From contig JAPTYO010000047.1 in NCBI GenBank assembly GCA_036873135.1, forward strand, positions 62,001 through 126,000: 64,000 nucleotides of DNA, in the 5' to 3' direction. Shown here one piece after another: positions 1 to 10,489 of the stretch. The DNA is from Clarkia xantiana subsp. parviflora (lineage: Eukaryota; Streptophyta; Magnoliopsida; Myrtales; Onagraceae). The notes beneath the pieces are model-generated. The model was not told the DNA's origin. It saw nothing but the letters and a program-made list of their open reading frames with translations, and made no database searches. The translations under genes and the position numbers were made by a program. How positions within the stretch are numbered: the stretch's first letter is position 1; each line of letters starts with the position of its first letter.

Positions 1-480
1 CGTAGAAGGTCCTGAAGAGCTTGAGGCTGTATACCCACTGCTGTCGGAAGCAGAGGACCTGGAAGGCGTTCCACATGCGTATGGCGTGCGGAGAGAAGGT
101 GGTCGGATGCGTCTTGTAATGCTGGCACATCTCGACCAGATTACCACAGAAGGGGAATCTGATCCCCGTTGATATTTGCCCTGTAGAGACAAATACCTCT
201 CCTTTCCGGGGACGAGTAACCTCAAGGTTACCCGAGGGGCGGGGCCAGGGATACGGGAAACGAGGTTCCCAGGTAGAGGTGATGCATCCCTCCCAGAGAG
301 CTGCATCATACGCAGTGCTGGAAATCTCGTTCAGAGCATAGTCGAAGTTGAAGGGCTTCCTTCCCTCAGAACTAGATCCGCTGTCTGAAATCAGCCTGGA
401 AAGGCACATTGGGTTTCCCGGAAAACTACAAACAAGGGAAAAAGGTACAAGCAACGAAGAAGAAACCCTTACCAGACATG
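1..480 (-). pseudogene. Partial antisense extra ORF (Transposase_28-like) of a Tat-type gypsy element
   Basis: Reading leftwards, an open stretch from about 400 to 1 gives a protein with the motifs FNFDYALNEISS, GQISTGIRFPF, MCQHYKTHPTTFSPHA and VLCFRQQWVYS. It aligns by eye with the same region of the related genes on the minus strand at 12.7-20.4 kb and the plus strand at 27.6 and 36.7 kb (motif [IL]PPD..SVVY..QIK.GLR[LF]PY). This matches the plant 'putative gypsy type transposon' family (PF04195, Transposase_28), which in Tat/Ogre-type elements is often carried antisense between the pol region and the 3' LTR. The window edge cuts off the C-terminal side. An ATG with a donor-like GGTAAG sits near 479 and a pyrimidine-rich acceptor-like stretch near 430, but the reading phase does not join cleanly, so I call it a fragment. 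The position just upstream of a polypurine tract and LTR supports the assignment. Confidence 0.6.
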
Positions 481-1038
481 ATGGTTGAAGGCTGAAAGGA
501 TGAACTTGACGTTGTCGGGAAAGTGGCTTGGAAGAACAGGAGGCCGGAGGAGCACTAAAGTCTTTGGAATCGCAGAAGCTTGAATTCTCAGAGAGGGTGC
601 AGAGAGCTTTTGAAATTTCGGAGACGGTAAAAGTGAAACTGTGCCCACAGTTAGGGTTTTATAGACGAAGAGGACAGTCGAAGGGACGCTTTGATCTGAA
701 TCGTCGAAGCGTTCTGATCTGGACCGTTGAGATGGAACGTGCAGAATGGCAACGAGTGCAATGATGAAACGGCCTGAAAAGCACTTTTCAGAAAAAGCAG
801 GCGCGAAAAATCAGGCACGGGTACTGAAGACGTCGCTTCGTTATCTGCTGCATTTAATGGCAGGGGAACCGATGAGTCTTCTCGGATTTGGTGGTTATCC
901 TCAAGGCATCGAGGAGGCGTGAACAAGAGGACTTGTACCAAGTGGCTATGCCAAGGTAAAGGTCCCCGACTCCGACGTCGGGAGGTTGGGAGTTGAAAGA
1001 CACGACGAACTGTAAGTCCCTCATGTCTTGGGGGCAAA
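481..1038 (+). other. Retroelement spacer between antisense ORF and LTR, ending in polypurine tract
   Basis: No convincing gene is seen. On the element's sense strand the last 13 bases (1026-1038, TCTTGGGGGCAAA) form a polypurine-like tract immediately before an LTR starting TGATGG. The reversed LTR at 25.0-25.7 kb has the equivalent arrangement, with a tract ACTCGGGGGCAAG before TGATGG. On the minus strand this interval would be the leader of the antisense gene. Confidence 0.5.
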
Positions 1039-1355
1039 TGATGGGCTTCGCTGTAACCGTTAGACCCTTTAACGACGAGCAAACGGTGAATAGGGCCACT
1101 GGGCCCTCAATGGAGGTCAAGATGACCCAGGCAAAGGGTCCCGACGGAGGGAGTCCTGATGATGAAAGGTCCCGACAGAGTCGGTCCCGATAGGTGAGCT
1201 GGACGCTCCCGATGAGATGCCTTTAAGTAGGCCCTAATGACGAATCCCTGAGAATGATTGGCCCTGTCACGATGACGAGGGGCCCCGAGCGGTGACACAA
1301 CGAGATAACTCTGGAGTCCCCGATATTAGTCGGGACTTGCTATCAGAGGATGAGG

Positions 1356-1472
1356 CCGAGATACGCGGGGCGTGGCCGGGATACGCGGAGCGTGGCCGAG
1401 ATACGCGGGGCGTGGCCGAGATAAGCGAGATCATGGCCTAGATAGGCGGGATCGTGCCCGAGATACGCGGAA
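1356..1472 (+). repeat. 20-bp tandem repeats in LTR U3
   Basis: ATACGCGG-type units begin at 1361, 1381, 1401, 1421 (variant), 1441 (variant) and 1462, giving a 20-bp period. They lie 50-170 bp upstream of the LTR TATA box, where U3 enhancer repeats are expected. Confidence 0.75.
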
Positions 1473-1524
1473 TATGGGTTAACCACCCCAACGGTTCACC
1501 AGGTAACTGAGGTACCTCTCCGCC

Positions 1525-1531
1525 TATAAAA
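1525..1531 (+). promoter_or_regulatory. LTR TATA box
   Basis: TATAAAA sits about 90 bp upstream of the conserved CATTTAAGCATCGGAGAGGG segment, in the usual U3/R position of gypsy LTRs. It could drive transcription rightwards towards the methyltransferase gene 1.5 kb away; there is no evidence that it does. Confidence 0.5.
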
Positions 1532-1734
1532 GGGCAAAGGTTACCTCAGATCAATTACGTTTTGATACACGCTACTTGAGATTACTGCTTGCCAGTCCAT
1601 ACGAGATACTCATTTAAGCATCGGAGAGGGATTCTGGGTCACCGCCCGGTCTATCCCCTCTTGCAGGATTACGTGGAGCGAAGGAGCTAGGATTGCCGTC
1701 AAAGATCGTGCCGGAGTTCTACCGTGATCCAACA

Positions 1735-3056
1735 ATGATAAACCTGATGTTTGCTGTCGAGGGAATACATTGAATTTGTTGGTCCTCTTCACATAGGTGT
1801 CAGGTTATAGAGTACCCACTATTCTAATCGGCGGTCTTCTTCATGTCCGTGTCGAGGCAAGTAGGATATCTATTATTCTGATCTGAGTAGATTAATTACC
1901 TTGCTTGGCATAATGAAGCCCGAGTGACTTGATCCACTCGGACCATTGCTTTTGTCCGAGTGAATTGATCCGCTCTGAACGATGGATCCGAGTGGATTGA
2001 TTCTCTCGCACCATTGCTTTGATCCGAGCGGATCAGCCCACTCAGACCGATGAAGTACGAGTGGATTGGTCTATTCATAGTATTGTCTTTGCTCAGAGTG
2101 GACTAATTCAGACGGTTTAGTATATGAAGCCCCTATTCATTTCATTAGGGACTTAGCTATTTTGGTAGTCATATCTTTCACTTGTCGAATTCTCTATCAT
2201 ACGACTTGAGGTCGTATTCTTCAATCTTAAGTCGAACCACACCATAATTAGGTGCATATTCATAACATCGTCTTTTATTATTTTGTTAATCAGTTATGCA
2301 ACAAACCTTAGCATCTTTCTGTTATCCTCTCTCGATTCTGCTTCTTGTAGTTCATGTTCTTCGCCTCTACTTGGACTTGTTTCTCCCGAAATTTTAGTTC
2401 CACCCTAGACATATATACAATGGCAGGATTGTTAATGTGTTTTTATGACTATAATAAAAAAAAGTTTTTTTTTTTAAATAATTAAATTGACTTAAGGGTA
2501 AATTTTTCATAATTATTATTCCGTGGTCTGCATAAATGAATTGGTAGTCTACAAATAGAATAAATCTCCATAACGTTAGATGTCACCTAATAAGACATCT
2601 CTTACATGACTCAAACATGATTCATCTCATGCAACTCGTTTTACCCGTTAATCCAATCAATAATCGTTAAATATGTTGTCTGTAGTTAATAGATTAGTAT
2701 AATTACCCCTTAAATTGTTTTAGACATTTATACCATGCTTTACAAAGTACCATACTTTATCCGACATATAACAGTTAACACCGTGAATTAAATATTGATG
2801 GCTGTATCAATTCAATAATAATATAATAAACATTGAGGATTCTTCCGCAATTAAATTTTTAGAAGAAAGATAAACATTCTGACTGTGAGTGTGTATGAAT
2901 ATCATCCTAAATGTCACAATATTTACCATAACTGCCACTCTTTCTAAATCGTCACTTCTCGGAATGTCAAAATCGGACCTCTATCAAAGTTCATTTTTTA
3001 AGGCCAGAGGCTAAAACCTCAGCGGAGAGCAAGAGTAGAGTTTTATTAAGAACGGA
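1735..3056. other. Intergenic and promoter region of the methyltransferase gene
   Basis: No gene is seen. From about 1916 to 2110 there is a diverged tandem repeat (see next entry). From 2400 the DNA is AT-rich and unremarkable. The last 60 bases before the ATG are purine-rich and are probably 5' UTR. No clear TATA box was chosen. Confidence 0.5.
1916..2110 (+). repeat. Diverged ~34-bp tandem repeat with dyad symmetry
   Basis: Copies of CCGAGTGGATTGATCC-like sequence begin near 1920, 1956, 1988, 2024 and 2057, a spacing of 32-36 bp. The phrase GACCATTGCTTT recurs every second unit, 68 bp apart. Units alternate between GAGTGGAT and ATCCACTC and so form short dyads. Confidence 0.6.
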
Positions 3057-5915
3057 ATGGTGCAGGTTGCTGCTGCTCGCTTCGGCCTCGCCAAGTCCCT
3101 CTCCGTCGTCTCTTCATTGCCAGCAACCACCACCCTCCACGAACTTGCAACCGCTCATCCCCGAGGTGTTGCAAAGGTTGTCCTCAAGAAGGGGAAGACA
3201 CAAATCTTCAAAGACGGGAGCCCAATGGTGTACAGCGGCGCCATCGACCGCATAATCGGTCGACCGCCGCCCAAAACAGGAGATGTAGTGCTCGTAACTG
3301 ATGGAACAGAGAAGCCTTTTGGGTGGGGCTTGTACAATTCAGCTTCTATGTTCACTGTCCGCCTGATGCAGTTAGAAGAAGAAGCAACAAGGTAATCGAC
3401 TGTTTGTTTTATTGAGCAGAAACTTTGCAATCCCCACGTTTCTTGTTGAAATTGCAGCTCAATATGTAAGATTAGTTAATAATGTGACATACATTATAGG
3501 GTGTCATTTCTGAGAGAGAGAGAATGTAGCAACATGATGTATGCTTCGTTCGTGTGGTCGCTATATGAGAGCATAGAGATTTGTTGGAGAAACTATGGAG
3601 AGTTTTAGTTATATCTTTAATACGAGTCACAACTGTTAGTGAGATTTTTGATGTTGGGCTGTGTATGTAGATCGAATTGACTTAACCACATAAATTTCAT
3701 GTCTTGTTTTCTTCTATTTTCTATCCCTCTATATATGCCTCAATTGATACTGGTACGAGTTACAGTTTTCCAACATTTCTTCTGCTATTTTTTACATATT
3801 AGGGATCCCTTGTGCATGCTGAACATGGAAAAGCTGTTGGAGAAGAGAATCGAGGAAGCTATAGAGCTAAGGAGGAATTTGGGGCTGCCATCAGCTAAGA
3901 CAAATGCTTATCGCCTTGTCAACAGTGAAGGAGATAGGTATATGCACATGTATATCATGGCTGAGTGATCTTATCACCAGTTGAAGAGTCATATTTTTTT
4001 CTCCATATAATAGATTTTGTGTTGAATGTGCGATGTAAAAGAGTTTTTTTTTTGAAACAGATTGTCAGGGTTAATTGTCGATGTATTTGGGGATATAGCA
4101 GTAATAGCATCTTCTGCAGCATGGGTCGAGAAATACAAACTTGAAATAGAGGCTTGCATTAGAAAAATCGACGAAATCAATCATATAAACTGGAGACCAT
4201 CTGTTGAAATGTTAAAAGAGGAAGGGATGGAACTGCCAGAGGTATCTGAGACGCAACCTTCTGATTGTCCTAAGCGAACAAAGGTAGAACCTTTTGAACA
4301 TCCAGTATATCATGCTTCATTATTGGTTAATTCAACTGATACTTTCTGGTGTCATTTGGGCGTTATTGGTTGCTATTTATGTGAGTTTTGCATTCTTCAT
4401 GTTAATCATATCAAATGCAATATAAATGTGGAGCCTTGAATTAGTTAACAAAATGAATTTGATGGTGATCCCATCTTGGAAGTAATTACCTTGTGGGTAA
4501 TGCAGTGGCTTCTTCTGCCGGTCTGGTTATGGGTTAATGACAGCTTAGAGTTCAGGTGGTCGAGAATGGGATTTCGTATGCCATCTCAATGGAGGGCCAG
4601 AAAACAGGGTTTTATGCAGATCAGCGTGAAAACAGAGCGTTCTTATCAACAATCTCAGATGGCATGAGGGTTCTTGATTTATGCTGCTACAGTGGCGGTT
4701 TTGCTTTAAACGCAGCAAAGGGAGGAGCAATTGATGTAACTGGTAATTTGACTGATCTTTTTTCTTTTCCGTTTTTCTTAAGTGTATGAGATGTAATTAT
4801 TTTGCGCGTCTTTTTATTAGGTGTTGATTCATCTATGCCGGCATTGGAGCTTGCCGGAGAAAACGTTGCTCTTAACATGTTAGATCCCGACAAAATATTG
4901 TTTTTAAAAGAGGATGTGACTCAATTTATGAAGGGTGCTCTTTCAAGAAATGAGTCATGGGATTTGGTCATTTTGGATCCACCCAAGCTAGCTCCAAGAA
5001 AAAAGGTAACACCTTTGCTTTATCTACTTTATGAAACTCAAAAATAGCTTATCAAGCCCATCCCAGAAATTACTCACCAAAACAACATTATTTTTTTTCG
5101 GGGTTGAACTTGGTGTTAGGTTCTGCAAAGTGCAGTGGGGATGTATAGAAACTTGAACTCTCTTGCAATGAGATTAACAAAGAAAGGAGGCCTTCTTATG
5201 ACTTGCTCATGTTCAGGGGCCATGACACAAAGTGGGACATTCTCACGAGTTCTTCAAGTAAGCAAACTCTTAATTGTTGTCAGTTTCTAATTTCTATCAT
5301 TACGATAAACCGATCCAAATTTGATCACGACGGTTTACCATATATTTAAGGGTTAATTAGCAAGTTGCCACATGAGCTTGATTTTTATGACAAATTTCTT
5401 ACTACTAACCTTATACATAGTTGTTAGCTCCATCTAAATTTGCTGTCAAATGAGTTCAGGAAATTAAATGTTAAATTTGCTGTCTTGTTGTCCTTTGTGC
5501 AAGTTGCAAACTGAACTATTGGGAAATTTGTAAATTGCTGGCTGAGTTTCACTTACAATTAAATTAATAGCTGAATTTTGTGGAAATTTAGAATTTACTA
5601 GCGAAAATTTGATGGTAGGTGATTGACACATACAAGTTTCCGTCCCAATTTAACATCAAATTAGCATATTGCTATTCCGTATCAGTTCAGCTAGAAATTT
5701 GTTAAAAAAAAGAAAGAAAAGATTATTATATTTCACCCTGGATATATGATATGATAAGAATTTGACTGGATTGAATTGAAATACAGGGAGCTGCATCAAC
5801 GGCTGGAAGAAGAGCCACTATCATAAGGAAGAGTGGAGCAGGGTGCGACCACCCGATCGACCCTTCATATCCAGAAGGTGAATACCTCTCTAATCTTGTA
5901 TTAAGAGTTCAGTAG
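3057..5915 (+). CDS. RlmI-type PUA-domain SAM-dependent methyltransferase, 7 exons, 443 aa
   Basis: Exons 3057-3391, 3803-3937, 4061-4283, 4556-4742, 4821-5005, 5120-5257 and 5787-5915 join with GT..AG introns and matching phases into 1332 nt (443 aa plus TAG). The order follows bacterial RlmI (23S rRNA m5C methyltransferase). An N-terminal extension of about 40 residues, rich in A, S and T, looks like an organelle transit peptide. A PUA-like domain follows (about 41-115), then [17 protein letters not shown] (about 152), [13 protein letters not shown] (245-257), the SAM loop [13 protein letters not shown] (271-283), acidic GVDSS (294-298), DPPK (346-349) and TCSCSG (383-388), which holds the likely catalytic Cys. 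It ends [14 protein letters not shown], the RlmI tail. The role is inferred: rRNA methylation in plastid or mitochondrion. The ATG is the first one in frame. No break is seen. Confidence 0.9.
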
Positions 5916-6381
5916 ATAGAAACATCAGATAATTCGCTTTTTTAAATTAGATCAAACAAGTACGAAGTTTGGAATCAATTTTGTGTCTTTAATTAATACT
6001 TTGTGTCAAAATAGATCAGTTATTATGTATATGTTCTGACAGGGGCCATTGCATGCGCCGATTGTTCATAAGTATGATATGCCCACAAATAAATACGAAA
6101 GTTCATACATTATGTAGATGGGTCTCGGATCGCCACTGCTAACACATTCATTTTTCTTTTAAGATTTTTTTTTTGTCTAATACGGGAGCTGACAAACATT
6201 TCTCGTGTCACACGAAATGATAAAGTAATTTTTTAAGCTAAAAAATAAAAAAAGAATTGCATTTCAGCCTTTTTTTAATAAATAAAACAAAATAATTCAA
6301 ATCAACCAATATTATATTTTGAGAAATAATTTCAAGTATTCTCTTTGTTAATTTGATCTTTTTGCTAAAGCATATTGGCAA
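5916..6381. other. 3' flank of the methyltransferase gene
   Basis: AT-rich sequence with no gene. A possible polyadenylation signal lies at 6088-6093. The interval ends at the first base pair of a gypsy LTR, so the retroelement landed only about 470 bp beyond the stop codon. Confidence 0.5.
6088..6093 (+). promoter_or_regulatory. Candidate polyadenylation signal AATAAA
   Basis: AATAAA lies 175 bp after the methyltransferase stop codon, a reasonable 3' UTR length for a plant gene. Plant signals are loose, so this is only a candidate. Confidence 0.4.
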
Positions 6382-6590
6382 TGATAGATATACGCCTAAG
6401 TTATCACCAATTGGACCCGATAAATGGGTCATAATCGAATATAATTCGAAACTTAGAATACGGACAACCGAGACCCATCGCGTAGGCCCATAGAACACCC
6501 CGAGTGGCGAAATCCACCCGGGAAGACCCAAAGCCCACCCGGGAAGACCCCGAGTGGAAAGCCCACCCGGGGAAACCCAAGCAAGGGACA

Positions 6591-6672
6591 CCTTGCTCGG
6601 GTGACCCGAGCAAGGGACCCTCTTGCTCGGGTAACCCGAGCAAGGTCTTAGGGGTACCCGTCCGGGTACCCC
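6591..6672. promoter_or_regulatory. Three perfect palindromes in LTR U3
   Basis: 6591-6615 is a 25-nt palindrome with arms CCTTGCTCGGGT around one base. 6622-6644 is a 23-nt palindrome with arms CTTGCTCGGGT. 6651-6672 has arms GGGGTACCC around GTCC. They sit about 230-310 bp upstream of the TATA box and may be factor-binding sites or cruciform-forming DNA. Confidence 0.8.
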
Positions 6673-6896
6673 CCATCCGTCCAGACGAGCCCCCCTCGTT
6701 CGGACCCCCACCCCCGGACGATATTTCGCCCGGGGCTTCCTTAGAGGCCATACACTTACACTTGATCATGACAAACTCATCTACGGTCGAACCGGGGTCA
6801 AAGGAACCTTATTTACGGTCAAGGCCAACTCATATTACGAAACTGCCACAACCGGACCGGAGAACCACTGGAACCGGGGCGGTCTAATAGAAACTC

Positions 6897-6905
6897 TATA
6901 AATAG
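6897..6905 (+). promoter_or_regulatory. LTR TATA box
   Basis: TATAAATAG, about 250 bp before the LTR end, followed by CT-rich leader sequence. The same octamer occurs in the reversed LTRs (plus-strand 25353-25361 and 34393-34401). Confidence 0.55.
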
Positions 6906-7148
6906 AGACATCCCCTCATTTGAAGGTAATCACTCTCTCTCTAAGCATACCCTCTCTCTAAAGCTCTCACTGACTTAGGCTTCAGAGTGGGCTTACCGGG
7001 ACCCCCTAGTGCCTTTTTGCAGGTAAACGAGGAAATGAGAAGGAGAACTAGAAGAAATAGCCCACCGATGAGAAGATCGGAAAGAAGAAGCCCATTAAGG
7101 AGAATATCGAGAATGAGAAGCCCACAGAGAAGACTCGTGTGCAAACAC

Positions 7149-7161
7149 TGGTGCCGTCTAC
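7149..7161 (+). other. Candidate primer-binding site
   Basis: TGGTGCCGTCTAC directly follows the LTR end and begins with TGG, as expected for pairing with a tRNA CCA end. It resembles the TGGCGCCGTCTGTG-type sites of plant gypsy elements. The tRNA is not identified. Confidence 0.4.
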
Positions 7162-7201
7162 TGGACTCGAACAAGAAGCATGTTGCTGCTAATTGCGATC
7201 G

Positions 7202-9183
7202 ATGGCAAAAACAATGAGGCAAGTTGGGGGGTCGAGCAGACAACCACCCACGGGAGAAAACAACCAACCACCACCCGGAGGGAATAGGCAAGTTCCGGTG
7301 GTCAGCCAGCATGCAACCATCGAAAGGGAACGGGAGGGAGCAAGAAACGAGGAACATTCACCTCATGAAGAACAACACTCCTCAACCAATGCTCGCCCGG
7401 AAGCAACGGCGAACCAACCGCAACCTCAGCCACCCCAACAAGCAAGAACATACAACATCACTCCTAAATTAATGGCAGCATTAGAGAAAATGCTAGAAAG
7501 AAGGTAACGTTTAAGGGCACACGTAAGACAGGAACTACCAAGGTACCAGGTGTCGCCCCCAATGTCGATGGGAGGACACCGGCATATATATTTTAACTCC
7601 TTGAACCAGCAGCCCCAGGGAAGGGGATATTACCAGCAAAGAAACCCCAATTACCAGGCAGACAACGGTCAAGGATATGCTGGACCCCAGAATTACCAAG
7701 GATACGCAGCTCCCCAAATGACCAAGGGTATGCTGAACCCCAAAATGGCCAAGGGTATGCTGGACCCCAAAATGACCAAGGGTATGCTGGACCTCAAAAC
7801 GGCCAAGGACATCCTGATCCTCAAAACAACCAACTAAATATTGACCCCCAAAATGTAAGGCAGCAGATCATAGCAACAATGACATTCACTAAGGAGGAAA
7901 TTGAAGAGTTGATTGCCAATAAGATCATAGATTCGAAGGGAAGAGCTATGCACAAACTGAGAGACAGGGCCTCACACCCTTTCAATCAGGAGCTGATCAA
8001 TGTAATGGTTCCGCCGCACGTCACGCCTTGGTCTATGTCGGAAAAGGAGACCCAATACAACATATCCAGAAGCACGAATCATCCCTCTTGGGAAGAACGA
8101 TGGTGGAAGGCCATTATGCAATGCTATTCCCTTCAACTTTGGCAGCCTCATACTGGTTCTTCGGTCCGCCTTAGGGATCGATCACCTCGTGGGCAGACTT
8201 GAAGGACAAATTTATCTAGCAGTACTTAGGGGAGCACTGGACGATGTAAAGTAAGGGTACGACGAAAGTTTGACAAGCTACTACACGAGGTTCAACCAGA
8301 ATATCTCCGACAGAACAACAATGTTATCTGAAGGAGAGATAGTTCGGGCATTCGTAAGAAATCTTGGGCGTCGAGGAGCACCTCTGACGGACAACGTGGA
8401 GGTATTGCCAATCAACTCGTTGTAAGAAATGATTGAGAGAGTAAAAGCTTATATCGATTTGGAGCGCGCACGCTCAAACCGAAAGAAAAGCTATGAAGCA
8501 TAGGCAAATGAGAACAAACCAGTAAAAGAAAACCCCAACAACCTCGGAACCAACAACATGCCCCGAGAAGACAAGCGTGGACGCCCCAGGTAGGAGCAAG
8601 AGCCAACGAGCAACAAAGACCTCAAGGCATCTACAACATTGTCTTTACCCCCCTGACAAGGGAAGCCTTAGTAATTTTGCAAGAGATAAAAAGACTCAAC
8701 CTATGGACTCCGCCAGCGGAAAAAAGAAGAGGAAGGATGGGAAATAACTTAGAACAGTGGTGTGAATACCACAATGCTGATGGACATCACACAGATAACT
8801 GCTTCCACCTCCAGCGGGATATGAAAAACCTCATCCAAGAGGGCATGCTGAAAAGCGTTGTGAAATATGAAAGAAAAAGAGATAGGAGTCCTCAACCGAG
8901 GTACACCGACAAAGGAAAGGGAAAAGAAAAAATGGAGGACTTCCCTCCCCAACAAAACAGAAAACTGACCATCAATATCATCCACGGTGGTCTAGCAACG
9001 GGGGGAGAAGCCTCCAACTCAAGAGAGGTATATGTGGCCCAAGTCAATGAAATGCCACTATTCGGGAAACACCAAAGGCCAGTCGAGAACATGAAGATAA
9101 CATTCTCGGACGAGGACTTAGAGTATGTGGTATATCCACATGATGATGCTCTGGTAATCACAATGTTGCCGGCTGCAATGTAA
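7202..9183 (+). pseudogene. Decayed Ty3/gypsy gag
   Basis: The likely start is ATG 7202 (MAKTMRQVGG), a Gln/Pro-rich N-terminus. From about 7675 to 7840 there are tandem 27-bp repeats encoding a nonapeptide of the form QGYAGPQND, then TFTKEEIEELI. Around 8140-8420 the retrotransposon gag core (PF03732-like) is recognisable: SYWFFGPP, GSITSWADLKDKFI, QYLGE, GYDESLTSYYTRFNQ and EGEIVRAFVRNL. It is followed by a His/Cys region, EWCEYHNADGHHTDNCFHL, near 8755-8815. TAA at 7505, several in-frame stops in the core and frame changes show that it cannot make a full Gag. Gag would form the virus-like particle. The next feature continues with protease. Confidence 0.8.
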
Positions 9184-9740
9184 GAAGAATTTTAGTGGAC
9201 GGGGCAGCTCCACAGACATCCTTCACATCGATGTGGTTAGAGCATTTGGTAGGACAGAGCGAGATCTCAGGCCGGTTAATTTCCCTTCGGTGAGTTTCGC
9301 AGGAGCAACCACATTCCCTCTGGGGATCATAACCCTTCTAGTAATCTTGGGCGAAGGTTGGACACAAGTCCACTTGAAAATAACCTTTGTGGTGGTGGAA
9401 GAGCTAGGGGCATATAACGGAATATTGGGCCGCACAACCATCAACCCAAATCACATAGTCCCATCAACCGTCCACCAAAAGATGAAGTTCCCAACACCAA
9501 ATGACATTGGAGAGGTACTGGGAGACCTAGCAGCATCAAGAAAATGCTACTTGAATGCCATGAGGAGAAGGGCACAACAGGGACTACCTATCGCCTTTGT
9601 GGATGCCCCAAGAGAAAACTTGAAGGGAAAAGTCAAGCAAGGATGGAAGAACATGATAAACGCGATGAAAGGAGCAGCAACCCACCTTCTATGTGTGACA
9701 AGGGAGGCTTCCAATAAGAGGAAAATGCAAGAGCTCAATG
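9184..9740 (+). pseudogene. Decayed gypsy aspartic protease region
   Basis: Around 9184-9210 the frame reads RRILVDGAA, the usual D-G active-site surroundings of gypsy retropepsins. A one-base shift then moves to the frame that is open from 9233, with FAGATTFPLG, ITFVVVEELGAYNGILGR and HQKMKFPT, all typical of the protease domain and its C-terminal linker. The frameshift inside the active-site motif makes the protease non-functional as read. Confidence 0.75.
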
Positions 9741-10345
9741 AAAAGGATGTGGAAGAGGTCGAAGAGAATGCAGATGAAGAAAGAAAGAAAAGGAGAGAAA
9801 GAAGGAAGAATCGTGCAGGCTTGGATGATATCGAACAAAAAGGAGATGATTTGATAAAAAGCTATTTCGTGAGGCTAGCGACGGTGGCGGCGGAACTCAA
9901 TACAACCAGGAATGAATTCGTTAGGGCTTTCTTCAGGAACCTAAGGAGGGACGCCGATGAATACTTCAGAGGAGAAGGATGCATCGCTGCCATATCTTCT
10001 GTCGAAGAATTCAACCATAAATTGTGGCAAGCCATACAGTTAGAGGAATAGGAAGAAATGGGCTACTACAGACTCAGTGACGGGCGGATAGTGCACTTAA
10101 AACCTCTAAGGAGCGAGATAGAAGAGCTATACAACACAGTCCTCTACGACCGGATCCCACCACCCATGGAATCATCAACAGTCTTCATCGGAACATTAGT
10201 GGAGGGATGGTGTGAATACCAAAAGATCTGGGGTCATAGCACTAACAAATGCATAGTCCTCATGCTGGAGGTCGAAGAGGAAATCCACGCTGCATGTCTG
10301 GAGGAGGAGGTTAGATCAGAAGAGCTGGAGTTCGCCCCCACTTAG
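9741..10345 (+). pseudogene. Second gag-like module downstream of protease
   Basis: After a Glu/Lys/Arg-rich linker (9740-9830), the same open frame continues with GDDLIKSYFVRLATVAAEL, EFVRAFFRNLRRDADEY and FNHKLWQAIQLEE, ending at a TAG near 10051. A second frame (10058-10345) has EGWCEYQKIWGHSTNKC. These align by eye with the gag segments GYDESLTSYYTRF, EIVRAFVRNL and EWCEYHNADGHHTDNC at 8250-8815. Reverse transcriptase, RNase H and integrase are absent. The element is therefore gag-protease-gag', either a non-autonomous design or a recombinant. Confidence 0.6.
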
Positions 10346-10489
10346 AGTGAAGAATATCTAAACTTTTTTTTTAATGTCTATGTATTAAAGTACTTGAAGA
10401 AGATCCATGGACTCCATTTAGACTTCCCTTATGTATGAAGCGACAATGGAACTTAATGAATGAGATGTTTTTCCATGAATTTACTACAA

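Larger units (their letters stand above)
1039..1734 (+). mobile_element. LTR of a Tat-type Ty3/gypsy element (3' LTR)
   Basis: The 696-bp segment starts TGATGGGC and ends CCAACA. It is preceded by a polypurine tract, contains a TATA box at 1525-1531, and then the string CATTTAAGCATCGGAGAGGG (about 1612). That string also occurs in the reversed LTRs at 25.0-25.7 and 34.1-34.8 kb, so all three belong to one LTR family. Because the polypurine tract and antisense ORF lie to its left, this is the 3' LTR and DNA to the right of 1734 is host sequence. Boundaries were inferred by comparison, without a target-site duplication. Confidence 0.65.
6382..7147 (+). mobile_element. LTR of a Tat-like gypsy element (5' LTR)
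   Basis: Starts TGATAGATAT, similar to TGATGGATAT of the reversed LTR at 25.7 kb, and ends CAAACA. A TATA box lies at 6897-6905, followed by CTCATTTG and CT-rich R/U5 sequence and a TTGCAGG stretch also found in the 1039-1734 LTR. The next bases, TGGTGCCGTCTAC (7149-7161), resemble gypsy primer-binding sites. No identical 3' partner is present before 21 kb, so the element is incomplete or rearranged. The U3 holds three perfect palindromes. Confidence 0.6.

Noticed and set aside
651..1298. Minus-strand ORFs (143 and 88 aa) and plus-strand ORF at 528
   Set aside because: No domain, overlapping frames, located in the retroelement leader and LTR.
6238..6887. ORFs of 121-157 aa across the LTR U3
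   Set aside because: Low-complexity Pro/Gly frames on both strands created by GC-rich palindromes and repeats in the LTR.
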